From Gemmatimonas phototrophica (GTDB taxonomy: Bacteria; Latescibacterota; UBA2968; UBA8231): 64,000 nt of DNA. How positions within the stretch are numbered: the stretch's first letter is position 1; each line of letters starts with the position of its first letter. The position numbers were made by a program, and so were the translations under genes. The notes under the pieces were generated by a model that saw only the letters and a program-made list of their open reading frames with translations, did not search any database and was not told where the DNA came from. The stretch spans positions 1-64,000 of the forward strand of contig CAMAVQ010000002.1 in assembly GCA_945861755.1 (NCBI GenBank), written 5' to 3'. Below are positions 8,913-17,174 of the stretch, piece after piece.

Positions 8913-10052
8913 ATGAGTGCCCCCGGTATCTGCATCCTCAGCACCGTGCATCTGTGTTTCGATGTGCGCATGTTCCAGGCCGAGGCCCGCACCCTGGCCA
9001 GGGCCGGCTTCGACCTGACCCTCATTGCCCTGGAAGATCCGACGCCCAGCGAGACCGAGGGGATTCACATCCTCGCCCAACCGCGACCGCGCCACCGCCT
9101 CCAGCGCATGCTGGGCACCCTGCGGGTCCTGCGGCTGGCCAAGGCGCAGCCGGTGGGGCTCTACGCCTTCCACGACCCCGAACTGCTGCCGGCAGCCCTG
9201 CTGCTCAAGCTCTTCACCGGGCGGCGGCTGGTCTACGACGTACACGAGGACGTGCCGGCCTCCATTCGCAACCGGGCCTGGCTGCCCCGGCCCCTGCGCC
9301 CCCTGATCGCCCGCCTCTATCAATTGCTCGAAGGCCTGGCCCTGCCCTTCATCGACGGCCTGACCCTGGCCGACCACGCCTACCAAAAGTACTACCAGGG
9401 CCGCCATACCCTGACGGTACTCAACTACCCGCTGATGACCTACGCCGATCTCTATGAGGAGCGCCGGCCCGGCAGCCGACCCACCCTGGTCTACGCCGGC
9501 AGCATCACCGCCCTGCGCGGCCTCTATGAGATGATCGAATTGGTCCGGCGCCTGCGCCCGGCCTTTCCCGACCTGCTGCTGCGCCTGGTGGGGCCGGTGG
9601 GCTCAGCGGCCGAAAAGGCCCGGGCCGAGGAGCTGATCACCCGCCACGGCCTGGGCGGGCATGTGGAGTTCACCGGCCTGGTATCGCACCTGCAAGTACA
9701 CCGCCACATCCTCGACGCCGACGTGGGCCTGGCCCTGCTCCATCCCGACCCCAACTATATCAATTCCCTGCCCACCAAAATGTTCGAGTACCTGATGATG
9801 GGCCGGCCAGTGGTGGTCTCCAACTTCCCTATGTGGGCGCAGATCGTCGCCGAGGCCGGCTGCGGCTACGCCCCCGACCCGCTCGACCTGGACGCGGTGG
9901 AACAACACCTGCGCCGGCTGCTGGGCGATGTGGACCTGCGCCGGGAAATGGGCCGCCGGGGCCGGGCGGCGGTGCTGGAGAAATACAGCTGGGAAAAAGA
10001 AGGCGAACGCTTGGTGGAATTCTACCGGGCGCTGCTCAAAGAGGATGGCTGA
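8913..10052 (+). CDS. GT4-family glycosyltransferase
   Basis: A 379-residue GT-B-fold retaining glycosyltransferase. The N-terminal domain begins ICILSTVHLCFDVRMFQAEA and contains YDVHEDVPASIRNRAW. The C-terminal domain has LVYAGSITALRGLYEMIELV, GLVSHLQVHRHI and the donor-binding LPTKMFEYLMMGRPVVVSNF. It is the only plus-strand gene among minus-strand polysaccharide genes. It diverges from the carbamoyltransferase across 84 bp, and its last 17 bp overlap the end of the convergent GT4 gene. No strong ribosome-binding site precedes the ATG. An AT-rich 8829-8912 gap with TTGACA at 8857 may carry its promoter. Confidence 0.88.
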   Translation: MSAPGICILSTVHLCFDVRMFQAEARTLARAGFDLTLIALEDPTPSETEGIHILAQPRPRHRLQRMLGTLRVLRLAKAQPVGLYAFHDPELLPAALLLKLFTGRRLVYDVHEDVPASIRNRAWLPRPLRPLIARLYQLLEGLALPFIDGLTLADHAYQKYYQGRHTLTVLNYPLMTYADLYEERRPGSRPTLVYAGSITALRGLYEMIELVRRLRPAFPDLLLRLVGPVGSAAEKARAEELITRHGLGGHVEFTGLVSHLQVHRHILDADVGLALLHPDPNYINSLPTKMFEYLMMGRPVVVSNFPMWAQIVAEAGCGYAPDPLDLDAVEQHLRRLLGDVDLRREMGRRGRAAVLEKYSWEKEGERLVEFYRALLKEDG

Positions 10053-11199
10053 GCACCTCCTCGTACACCTCAAAAAGACGCGCGGCGATGCGGCGGTAAT
10101 CGTACTTCTCCTCGGCACACCGGCGAATGGCCTGCCGATCGTAGTCCCCGTAGTGGTCCAGCACCGCCTCGATACCGCGCGCCAGTCCCTCCACCTCTTT
10201 CACCTCCACCAACTTTCCCATGCCCGCCTGCACCAACTCCTCCGGTCCACCGCAACGCGTGGCCACCAGGGGCAAACCGCAAGCCAACGCCTCCACCAGC
10301 ACCAGGGGCAGGCCCTCGGAAAAACTGGGCAGCACAAAGAGGTCGGATTCCCCCATGTGGCGGGGCACCTCCTGCCAGGGCACCTCGGCGGCGAACTGCA
10401 CACACCCTTCCAACCCCAATCGGATTACCTGGGCACGGAAGGGCGCTTCGGTCCCGGTGGCCGCACTGCCGCCCACCAGTTTCAGGGAGATATCTGCTCG
10501 CCGCTGCCGCAGCAGGGCCATGGCCTCCAGCAGCACCCCCAACCCCTTGGCCACATCGAAACGCCCCACGTAGAGTAGGCGCCAGCCGCCCGCTCCGGGG
10601 TTGCGCGTCCCGGGCTTGAAAAGCTGGCAGTCCACCCCGTTGGGAATCACCCGCAATCCCCGCGCCCCCAACCCTTGAGCCAGGCGGCCCAATTCCTGGC
10701 TCACCGCAATCACTGCCTGGGCCCCCTGCAGGGCCCGCGCCACCAGCGCCCGCCACTTGGGATGGCGCGGGAGGTCTTTTAGATCGTGGCCGTGTACGGT
10801 GATGACCACTGGCCGGCCCAGGCGCCGGCCGTACTCCACCGCGGCCAGGCCGTCGGGATAGGCGCAATGGGCGTGGATCAGATCGGGCAGGGGCCTACCC
10901 CCTTGGCCCCGGGCCAGGGCGCGCAGATAAAAGCGCCACACCTGTGAGAACAACACCCGGCGGGGAAGGGTTAGATAAGAGGGCCGCTCCAGCTCCACCC
11001 CGTCTAGTTGCTCGCGGCGGGGCAGGGCTGCGTACGCGCTCCAGCGGCCAAAACCGGGCAAGGGGGGAAACCAGGGGGTGGGGGAAACCACCCGCACCTG
11101 GGCGTGGGCGGCCAGGAAGCGGGTCTGGTTGTGGACGAAACTGCCGGCGGTGCGCGACAGGCTGCTGGGGTAGAGGTGGGAGGCTACCAGCAGGTTCAC
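10036..11199 (-). CDS. GT4-family glycosyltransferase
   Basis: A 387-residue GT-B glycosyltransferase. It starts VNLLVASHLYPSSLSRTAGS, has the nucleotide-sugar domain strand LLYVGRFDVAKGLGVLLEAM, and the GT4 donor-site motif FVLPSFSEGLPLVLVEALAC (E...E spacing). I place the start at the GTG 11199-11197 because it forms a four-base GTGA overlap with the upstream ligase/polymerase stop. The longer in-frame extension to 11256 would overlap that gene by 61 bp and has no homologous look. It is third in the block flippase, ligase/polymerase, GT4. Donor and acceptor are unknown. Confidence 0.9.
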   Translation of the reverse strand: MNLLVASHLYPSSLSRTAGSFVHNQTRFLAAHAQVRVVSPTPWFPPLPGFGRWSAYAALPRREQLDGVELERPSYLTLPRRVLFSQVWRFYLRALARGQGGRPLPDLIHAHCAYPDGLAAVEYGRRLGRPVVITVHGHDLKDLPRHPKWRALVARALQGAQAVIAVSQELGRLAQGLGARGLRVIPNGVDCQLFKPGTRNPGAGGWRLLYVGRFDVAKGLGVLLEAMALLRQRRADISLKLVGGSAATGTEAPFRAQVIRLGLEGCVQFAAEVPWQEVPRHMGESDLFVLPSFSEGLPLVLVEALACGLPLVATRCGGPEELVQAGMGKLVEVKEVEGLARGIEAVLDHYGDYDRQAIRRCAEEKYDYRRIAARLFEVYEEVLSHPL

Positions 11200-12626
11200 G
11201 CGCGCCGGGGCTCCCCGAGCCGCAGCACGGCAAAGATCATGCCGGTGAAGAACCACAGGAAGTTGTTGCTAAAATCAGCGGTGAAAGAAAGGCTCACCTG
11301 GAAGGCGATGAACATCGATAAAAGCCCGACGAGCACGGCGCGCAGGTATGGGTCAGGCATCACCCTGAGCCCCGCAAAACCCCGGCTCAGGGTGCGCCAG
11401 ACGATCCAGGCCGAGGCCAGGAGCCCCACCAGTCCCAGTTCAGCCATCATATTGGCGAAGAGGGTGTGCGACTCCCGGGTGGGCACCCAGTTGGGGAAAT
11501 CCACCGGCTTGTACTGCTCAAAGAGCATGGGGAAAGCGCGCCAGCCCACCCCGAGCAGAGGGTGGTCGAGAAACATCTCGATGCCGGCGATCAAAAAATA
11601 GATGCGCGCTGAACCCGATTCCCTGCCGGCCTGGCCGAACTCTTCGACAAAGGTGAAGATGGAGAGAAAGCGCAGGAAGATGTGCTCGGCGAAGGGCACA
11701 AACTCTTTGATCGCCACGACCAGCAGACCGCCGATGGCCAAGGTGATGAAAAAGTAGCGCAACTTGCGCGCCAGGTACAAGGGGACCACCAACCCCACGA
11801 TGGCCGCCAGCCAGTTGGAGCGGCTGAAGGTGGCAATCAGCCCGGCCAGGCCAAAAGCCAGCGACACCAAAAGCAGGACCCGCTGCCAGAAGGACATGCG
11901 GTAATTCAATAAGATCGCGGAGAGGAAAACCACCCCGCACATGAGAAAGGTGCCGAAGGTGTTGGGGTTGTGAAAGGTGCCGGTGGCGCGCGGCGCATTG
12001 GCGCCCACGGCGATCACGAAACTGGCCGGCAGGAAGAATTTTTCGGTGGCGATCTGCACCACCGCCAGGATGGACCCGCCGATCAGTGCCAGGGCCATGG
12101 AGATCACCACGGTATGTACCGCGGCCCTGGACTCGATCAGCATCTGGGCGCCGTAGAGAAAAAGCACCAGCACCAGGGTGCGCATGAAGCCAATGGTGGC
12201 CTCGGGCTGGTTGGGAGAATAGGTCAGCGACAGGGCCATCACCCCCAGAAGCAGCAAGAGGGGTTCCTTGAGTTCGAACTCCGGGAAAAGGGTGCGCTGC
12301 CGCAAGCAGGTGTTGCCCAGCAGGGCGAGGAACATCAGGCCCAGGGATAGATGGAAACCGGTGAGCGGAATGCCGATGGCCGTTTCCTTGAGCAGCTGGC
12401 CGGTGATGTCGAGGACCGTGGTGGCCACCAGCAGCGGCACGATGATCCAGGGGTAGACCAGCAGGAAGGCGAGAAAGACCCCGCCGGCCAGGCCACCACA
12501 GGCGATCAGCAGCAGGCGGTTGGGCACCAATAGCACCGCCAGCAAGAGCAGGGCCAGCAGGCCCACAAAAAGAACGAACCAGCGGCGATCCAGCCGCAGT
12601 TCACTGGTCTGAAGGAGAGCAGTCAT
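11196..12626 (-). CDS. O-antigen ligase/polymerase family membrane protein (Wzy_C domain)
   Basis: A 476-residue protein with about 10-12 hydrophobic segments and a large loop near residues 320-390. That loop carries HPLLGVGWRAFPMLFEQY, the characteristic Wzy/WaaL-family patch just before the last helices. Proteins of this family either polymerise undecaprenyl-linked repeat units or transfer finished glycan to an acceptor such as lipid A. Sequence alone does not decide which. It sits directly after the flippase with an ATGA overlap (12623-12626), which favours Wzy polymerase in a Wzx/Wzy-type system. No Wzz, Wza or Wzc gene is seen in the window. Confidence 0.87.
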   Translation of the reverse strand: MTALLQTSELRLDRRWFVLFVGLLALLLLAVLLVPNRLLLIACGGLAGGVFLAFLLVYPWIIVPLLVATTVLDITGQLLKETAIGIPLTGFHLSLGLMFLALLGNTCLRQRTLFPEFELKEPLLLLLGVMALSLTYSPNQPEATIGFMRTLVLVLFLYGAQMLIESRAAVHTVVISMALALIGGSILAVVQIATEKFFLPASFVIAVGANAPRATGTFHNPNTFGTFLMCGVVFLSAILLNYRMSFWQRVLLLVSLAFGLAGLIATFSRSNWLAAIVGLVVPLYLARKLRYFFITLAIGGLLVVAIKEFVPFAEHIFLRFLSIFTFVEEFGQAGRESGSARIYFLIAGIEMFLDHPLLGVGWRAFPMLFEQYKPVDFPNWVPTRESHTLFANMMAELGLVGLLASAWIVWRTLSRGFAGLRVMPDPYLRAVLVGLLSMFIAFQVSLSFTADFSNNFLWFFTGMIFAVLRLGEPRRA

Positions 12627-13882
12627 GGCTTTTCAATACTAGGGGGGGAGGCCTTCCCGCGCAAGAAGGCACCCCAACCGCAACCCAGTTGCCGCAAGCC
12701 GTGGCGGGCAACCAGCAGGCCCCACAAAACGTAGGCCAGCGACGTGGACAGCGCCGCCCCGGTCAGGCCCATGACCGGAATCAGCGCCAGGTTGAGCGCG
12801 ACATTGAGGGCCAGGGCCAGGGCCGGGGCCCACAGGGTGATGGCCGGGTACCCCTGGCCTGCCAACCGGGTATTGAGCACCGAACCAAAGCCGGCGACCA
12901 TCAGGCCCGGCAGCATCCAGAGCAGGAGCCCGTACGCCTCTGGATATTTGGGGAAAAAGAGAAGAAGGAGGAGTTTACCGGCGGCGAGCAGTCCGACCGC
13001 GCAGAGCAGCGAAAAGAGCAGGACGTTGCGGGCTACCCGCAGGCTGAGCAAGCCCTCCCCCTCCTGAGCCTGGATCACCTTGGGCAGCAGCACCGCGCCG
13101 GCCACATTGGGCAGGCGCTGCATCATCTCGGCGAAGATCCCCGCCACTCTGTAGACTCCCACCTGGGCTGCACCCATGAAATGCTCCACTAGGTACAGAT
13201 CGCTGCGGAAAAGGAGAAAAACCAGGATCACCGAGCCACCCCCCCGGCCACCCACTCTCAGCATCTGCCACCACAACTCCCGATCCACCTTCAGCCCTCC
13301 GGCACCGCGCAGCAGCAAGGCAAACCCAGTCAGCGCCACGATCCCTACACTCGCCGTCCAGACCACCAGCACCTGGGCCAGGCCCCCTCCCCAGACCTTG
13401 AGCACCAGCAGATTACTTCCCAAGTAGCAGAGGACAAAGAGCACCGGCAGCAGGGAATAAGAGCTGATGCGATCTTCCCCCAACAAGATAGACTCGCCGG
13501 CCTTCTGCAGGATCATCAGGACCACCACGCTGGCCAAGAGCAGCCAGTAGACGATCTCCAAATGGGGGAAAAAGGGCAAGGATAGACCTGAGGCAGCTAG
13601 TGCGATGGCCGCCAGCACCCCGGTCAGCACCAGCCCGTAGATCAAGGTGTTCCCGACCAGCTTCCCCCGCCCTGCGCCTTTGCCGGCGGCGTAGACGTTC
13701 CCCTTGTTGAGCCACTCGCCAAAAACCAGCGCCCCCAGCATGGCAGTGGTGGTCCACAGGCCAAGTTTCCCGTAGTCCGCTGCGTCTAGGTTATTGGCCA
13801 ACAACCACTGGTTGGCAAAGCCCAGGACAAAAGTTAGGCCCGTACAGGCGGCATTGAACGAGAATCCCCGCAGGAAGTTCAT
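12623..13882 (-). CDS. lipopolysaccharide/polysaccharide flippase (Wzx/MATE-like)
   Basis: A 419-residue polytopic protein with about 12 predicted hydrophobic segments. It begins NFLRGFSFNAACTGLTFVLG and has the family-typical LDAADYGKLGLWTTTAML and a loop FMGAAQVGVYRVAGIFAEM. Wzx flippases carry undecaprenyl-linked oligosaccharide across the inner membrane. It is the first gene of the minus-strand block that continues through the ligase/polymerase and a GT4. The ATG at 13882 has no clear Shine-Dalgarno. The 269-bp gap upstream carries the repeat structures annotated separately. Confidence 0.88.
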   Translation of the reverse strand: MNFLRGFSFNAACTGLTFVLGFANQWLLANNLDAADYGKLGLWTTTAMLGALVFGEWLNKGNVYAAGKGAGRGKLVGNTLIYGLVLTGVLAAIALAASGLSLPFFPHLEIVYWLLLASVVVLMILQKAGESILLGEDRISSYSLLPVLFVLCYLGSNLLVLKVWGGGLAQVLVVWTASVGIVALTGFALLLRGAGGLKVDRELWWQMLRVGGRGGGSVILVFLLFRSDLYLVEHFMGAAQVGVYRVAGIFAEMMQRLPNVAGAVLLPKVIQAQEGEGLLSLRVARNVLLFSLLCAVGLLAAGKLLLLLFFPKYPEAYGLLLWMLPGLMVAGFGSVLNTRLAGQGYPAITLWAPALALALNVALNLALIPVMGLTGAALSTSLAYVLWGLLVARHGLRQLGCGWGAFLRGKASPPSIEKP

Positions 13883-13952
13883 CGGTCAGGAGAATAGCAG
13901 TACTGGCACGGCGGCGGAAAGCAGACCCCGGAAGCCGGAAAAGGGGCGGGAG

Positions 13953-14072
13953 TGCCCTGGAGGTGTCTCCCAGGGAGAGGAAGGGAAGGGAAGTCCGCGT
14001 GGCCGGGTGGCCGGGGAGCGGAGCGAAGCGAGCGAGGGAGAAGGACGCGCCTTGGGAGACACCAAAAGGGTA
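13953..14072. repeat. imperfect inverted repeat with central purine-rich island
   Basis: The arms 13953-13975 and 14050-14072 are related as inverted copies centred on GGTGTCTCCCA and its complement. They enclose about 75 bp including the low-complexity GGAGCGGAGCGAAGCGAGCGAG run. The right arm is also part of direct-repeat copy B. I see no gene in this gap. The structure resembles a small non-coding repetitive element rather than a promoter. Confidence 0.5.
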
Positions 14073-14087
14073 TTCCCGACCCGACAC
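14049..14087. repeat. imperfect direct repeat, copy B (39 bp)
   Basis: This is the partner of 4467-4505 in the same orientation, 30 of 39 identical with mostly transition differences. It lies between the flippase and the phosphohexomutase. The two copies bracket the block of seven polysaccharide genes at 4507-13882. The block may have been inserted or exchanged as a cassette, or the repeats may simply belong to a family frequent in intergenic DNA. Confidence 0.55.
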
Positions 14088-14151
14088 ATCGCATCTGCGA
14101 AAGGCCGGAGTGGGTCACTTCCCGACGCGGCGTACCCTATGGGATGGAGCA

Positions 14152-15492
14152 CTAGGCGCGGATCAACGCCAGCACCTCATCCCGCTTCGCCTCCATCTGT
14201 GCCCGGTTCCGGGCTTCCAGATTCAGGCGCAGCAGCGGTTCGGTGTTCGAGGCCCGCACGTTGAAGTGCCAGTCCGGATAGGTGATGGAGATGCCGTCCA
14301 TGCGCTCGATGCGGGCATCCGCATAACGACTGGCCAGGGCCTGAAGCCTGCCCTGGGGGTCGGCGACCTTGGAGTTGATCTCGCCGGAGATGAAGTAGGT
14401 GGCTTCGAGGGGGGCCAGCAGTTCGGAGAGTTTTTTGCCTTTGCGGGAGAGCATCTCCAGCACGATCAGCGAAGGCACGATGCCGGAGTCGGCCCCAAAG
14501 AAGTCGCGGAAATAGTAATGCCCGGTCACCTCACCGCCGAACACCGCCCCCTCCTGGGACAGCCGCGCCTTCATGAAGGCATGGCCCACCCGTTCCATCA
14601 GGGCAGTGCCACCGGCCTGCCCGATCAAATCGGGCACGGCCCAGGAGGCGCGCACATCGTGGAGAATCCGCGAGCCCGGATCCTTTTCCAGCAGGTAGCA
14701 ACCCAACAACGCGGTGAGAAAGTCCCCGGAGACAAATTCCCCCCGGTCGTCGATGGCGAAGAAACGGTCCCCGTCCCCGTCGAAGGCAAAACCCACGTCT
14801 GCCCCTTCCTCGCACACCCGGCGCTGCAGCTCGGCCCGGTTCTCCGGCTGCATGGGATCGAGCCCGTGGTTGGGCAGCCGGCCGTCGGGCTCCAGGTACA
14901 GGCCGGTCAATTGCACGGGCAAGCGCGCGTAGACCCTCTTGAGAATGGGCCCCACCATGCCGTTGCCGGTGTCAACGATCACCTTGAGCGGCTTGATCCC
15001 CTGCACGTCGATGAGGCTCAGCACTTTGTCGACGAAACCCTGGCTCAAATCCTGGGTATGCACCTGGCCTTTGGCCGCAGCCGGGGCAAAGGCGTCGCTC
15101 TCGACAATGCGGCGCAGATCCTGGATGCCCTCGTCGCCACTGAGCAGAAAAGGCATGCGCCGCACCATCTTGAAACCGTTGTACTGGGGGGGGTTGTGAG
15201 AGGCGGTCACCATCATGCCGGGGTGGCCCAGCTCGGCGCAGGCAAAATAATACTGGTCAGTGCTGACCATGCCGATGTCGATCACTCCCGCCCCCTGGGT
15301 GGTGATCCCATCGACCACCGCGGCGAAAATGGCCGGGCTGGAGAGGCGCATGTCGCGGCCCACCACCACCTGCTCGGCCTTCAGGAAGGTAGCAAAGGCG
15401 CGACCGATGGCGCGGGCCACCTGCTCGTCGAGTTGGTCGGGGTAGGTGCCCCGGATGTCGTAGGCTTTGAAGATGGAGGCATCTACCCGCAC
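14152..15492 (-). CDS. phosphomannomutase/phosphoglucomutase
   Basis: A 446-residue alpha-D-phosphohexomutase that interconverts hexose 6- and 1-phosphates for nucleotide-sugar synthesis. It has FKAYDIRGTYPDQL at the N-terminus, the phosphoserine loop VTASHNPPQYNGFK, the metal loop FDGDGDRF, the sugar-binding GGEVTGHYYFRD, and the phosphate-binding RASNTEPLLRL near the C-terminus. The GTG at 15492 is chosen: AGGGAAGAG stands about nine bases upstream and VRVDASIFKAYDIRG matches the family start. An upstream extension to 15603 would run into the preceding gene. It ends a short operon after the YjbQ-like protein. Confidence 0.93.
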   Translation of the reverse strand: MRVDASIFKAYDIRGTYPDQLDEQVARAIGRAFATFLKAEQVVVGRDMRLSSPAIFAAVVDGITTQGAGVIDIGMVSTDQYYFACAELGHPGMMVTASHNPPQYNGFKMVRRMPFLLSGDEGIQDLRRIVESDAFAPAAAKGQVHTQDLSQGFVDKVLSLIDVQGIKPLKVIVDTGNGMVGPILKRVYARLPVQLTGLYLEPDGRLPNHGLDPMQPENRAELQRRVCEEGADVGFAFDGDGDRFFAIDDRGEFVSGDFLTALLGCYLLEKDPGSRILHDVRASWAVPDLIGQAGGTALMERVGHAFMKARLSQEGAVFGGEVTGHYYFRDFFGADSGIVPSLIVLEMLSRKGKKLSELLAPLEATYFISGEINSKVADPQGRLQALASRYADARIERMDGISITYPDWHFNVRASNTEPLLRLNLEARNRAQMEAKRDEVLALIRA

Positions 15493-15505
15493 GGAAGGCT
15501 CTTCC

Positions 15506-16585
15506 CTATTTGAAGCGCCTGAGGGTGATGTCCAGGTAGCGGGTCCCCTCGGCGGCCGGCTGGTGCTGTAGCAGGATTGGGCTCTGGTAGGTGCCCTGCA
15601 CAATGCGCCCCTGGCCAGGGGCCTCGCGGTCGGAGACCAGCAGACTGATGTGGCGCTTGAGACGCAGGATACGCGAAGCCGGGGTGGACAGCACCGAGAA
15701 GATCTTGTCGATCACCGCACGGCCCACTGGCACACTGTCGAGCAGCTCGTTGTAGAGATGGATCAGGTCGTAGGCGGCGTAGTCGCGGGTCTTGCCGGGA
15801 ATGGTGCTCGGGTTGCGCAACAGCTTCTTGCCGTGCTGCACCATGTAGCGCAGCGGATCGCCCAAGGCCTGGGGCAGGTCGTTGCGCATTAACAAGGTTT
15901 CATACTCGTTCACCGTCAGACCCACGTGCCGATCCCGGGGGTCGAGGCGCAGGTCGATACGCCCCTTCTCGATACCGTAGACGGCAATCCATTCCTCGAG
16001 CTGGGCAAAGAGACCGTAACGCGGGTCCTTGAGGTTGAAGGAATCGATCTGGTGAGCCGACTCCACCGGGATGGGCAGACGTCCACGAAAGACGATTTCT
16101 TCGTCGTTATAGGCCAGCACCGCGGTGCGGCGCTGCCGGCGATATTGTTTGTAGATCCCGTCCAGCTCGACGAAGTAAACCGGCTGGCCCGGGCGGTTGA
16201 GGTAGGTGACACAGTTTTTCAGGCCGGCGCTGATGAAGGTCAGGTGGGAGTCGGCGTTGACCGGCTCGCGCTCCTTCTCACTATCACTCAGCTCGTCGCG
16301 CAGCTGCATGCGGTCGTGAAAATAGCCTGCATTGGGAGGAAAGATCCGCTGGATGGCCCTGAAGAAGGGGTCCAGCTGCTTGCGGCTGTGGCCCAGCCGC
16401 TCACAGAAGCCCTGCTCTAGATAACCGGCCGTGGTGTGGAAGGAGCAATAGAGGGCTTTGCGGAATCCGGCCAGTACATCGCCCCGGTCCTGGGCAATCC
16501 TGGCGCTGATGTCGATCAGTTCAAAACGCGAAGCGGGGTTGATATCCAGCTCGATTTCGAGAGGGCTGGTAGACATCCGCGACAT
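15506..16585 (-). CDS. two-part protein: N-terminal YjbQ/UPF0047-like domain plus uncharacterised C-terminal domain
   Basis: The 359-residue protein is more than twice the length of YjbQ/UPF0047 proteins (about 130-140). Its first ~170 residues keep the pattern of that family: ALYCSFHTTAGY (HTTA motif), NADSHLTFISAG (the NAxAHL motif), and VYFVELDGIYKQYRRQRR (the E-x-DGP/R strand). The remaining ~190 residues (GLFAQLEEWIAVYGIEKGRI onward) are soluble alpha/beta sequence that I do not recognise. YjbQ members are small trimeric proteins linked to weak thiamine-phosphate synthase activity, so function here is open. Alternative start: ATG at 16576, with AGGG better spaced. It lies between the phosphohexomutase and the divergent sixA. 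Confidence 0.6.
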   Translation of the reverse strand: MSRMSTSPLEIELDINPASRFELIDISARIAQDRGDVLAGFRKALYCSFHTTAGYLEQGFCERLGHSRKQLDPFFRAIQRIFPPNAGYFHDRMQLRDELSDSEKEREPVNADSHLTFISAGLKNCVTYLNRPGQPVYFVELDGIYKQYRRQRRTAVLAYNDEEIVFRGRLPIPVESAHQIDSFNLKDPRYGLFAQLEEWIAVYGIEKGRIDLRLDPRDRHVGLTVNEYETLLMRNDLPQALGDPLRYMVQHGKKLLRNPSTIPGKTRDYAAYDLIHLYNELLDSVPVGRAVIDKIFSVLSTPASRILRLKRHISLLVSDREAPGQGRIVQGTYQSPILLQHQPAAEGTRYLDITLRRFK

Positions 16586-16613
16586 CCCTGGGTGGAGGGT
16601 TGAGTCCGGGGAG

Positions 16614-16633
16614 GGTATATTTTAGAAAATACC
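16614..16633. promoter_or_regulatory. AT-rich dyad in divergent intergenic region
   Basis: Between the divergent YjbQ-like and SixA genes there is an AT island in GC-rich surroundings. It forms ATTTT-AG-AAAAT flanked by GGT and ACC after a 2-base bulge. It may hold a -10 region or a regulator site. No convincing -35 could be assigned in either direction. Confidence 0.3.
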
Positions 16634-16679
16634 GCCTCTGCGGATGGGGCGCAACTTATTTACCGGAGTGCTGTGAACG

Positions 16680-17174
16680 GTGAAAACTCTGCTGATCATG
16701 CGCCACGCCAAGTCCGACTGGTCCACGGCTGGGGCCGACTTCGACCGCCCCCTCAACAAACGCGGCAGGCAGGCGGTGCCGCTGGTGGCCCATCTGCTGA
16801 GCGGCCTGGAGGAGAAACCACGACTGATCCTGTCCTCGCCTGCGGCCCGGGCCAGGGAAACCGCCGAGGGCCTGGCCGCGGCCCTGGACTCCTGTGACCT
16901 GACTTTTGACCCGCGGCTCTATCTGGCACCCCCCCAGACGCTCGGTGCGGTATTGGGCGAGCAGGACGACCGCTGTGATCCGGTGCTAGTGATGGGCCAC
17001 AATCCGGGCCTGGAGGAGTGGCTGGCCCTGTTGGGAGGCGGCGTCTGCCATCTGCCCACCGCCGGCTTGGCCGCCCTCGCCTTGGAGGCGGAGCGCTGGT
17101 CCGAGGTGCGGGCCGGCCAGGGCCGGCTCCAGTGGTTCTTCATCCCCCGCCTGGCCGAAACATTGGGCCGATAA
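16680..17174 (+). CDS. sixA: SixA-like histidine phosphatase
   Basis: A 164-residue histidine-phosphatase-superfamily protein of SixA type. It begins LLIMRHAKSDWS, the RHA variant of the RHG catalytic motif with the nucleophilic His. DFDRPLNKRGRQAVP follows, then LSSPAARARETAEGL and VLVMGHNPGLEEWL, which provides the second catalytic His. SixA removes phosphate from phosphohistidine of HPt domains or, as shown in E. coli, of NPr of the nitrogen PTS. A PtsN-like IIA protein is encoded about 7 kb away, but no HPr/NPr gene is in view. The start is GTG. Its stop abuts the stop of the convergent epimerase gene. Confidence 0.85.
   Translation: MKTLLIMRHAKSDWSTAGADFDRPLNKRGRQAVPLVAHLLSGLEEKPRLILSSPAARARETAEGLAAALDSCDLTFDPRLYLAPPQTLGAVLGEQDDRCDPVLVMGHNPGLEEWLALLGGGVCHLPTAGLAALALEAERWSEVRAGQGRLQWFFIPRLAETLGR

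Noticed and set aside
14088..14151. Possible small gene or RNA between flippase and phosphohexomutase
   Set aside because: Short frames there resemble translations of the repeat element only and have no ribosome-binding site or coding character.
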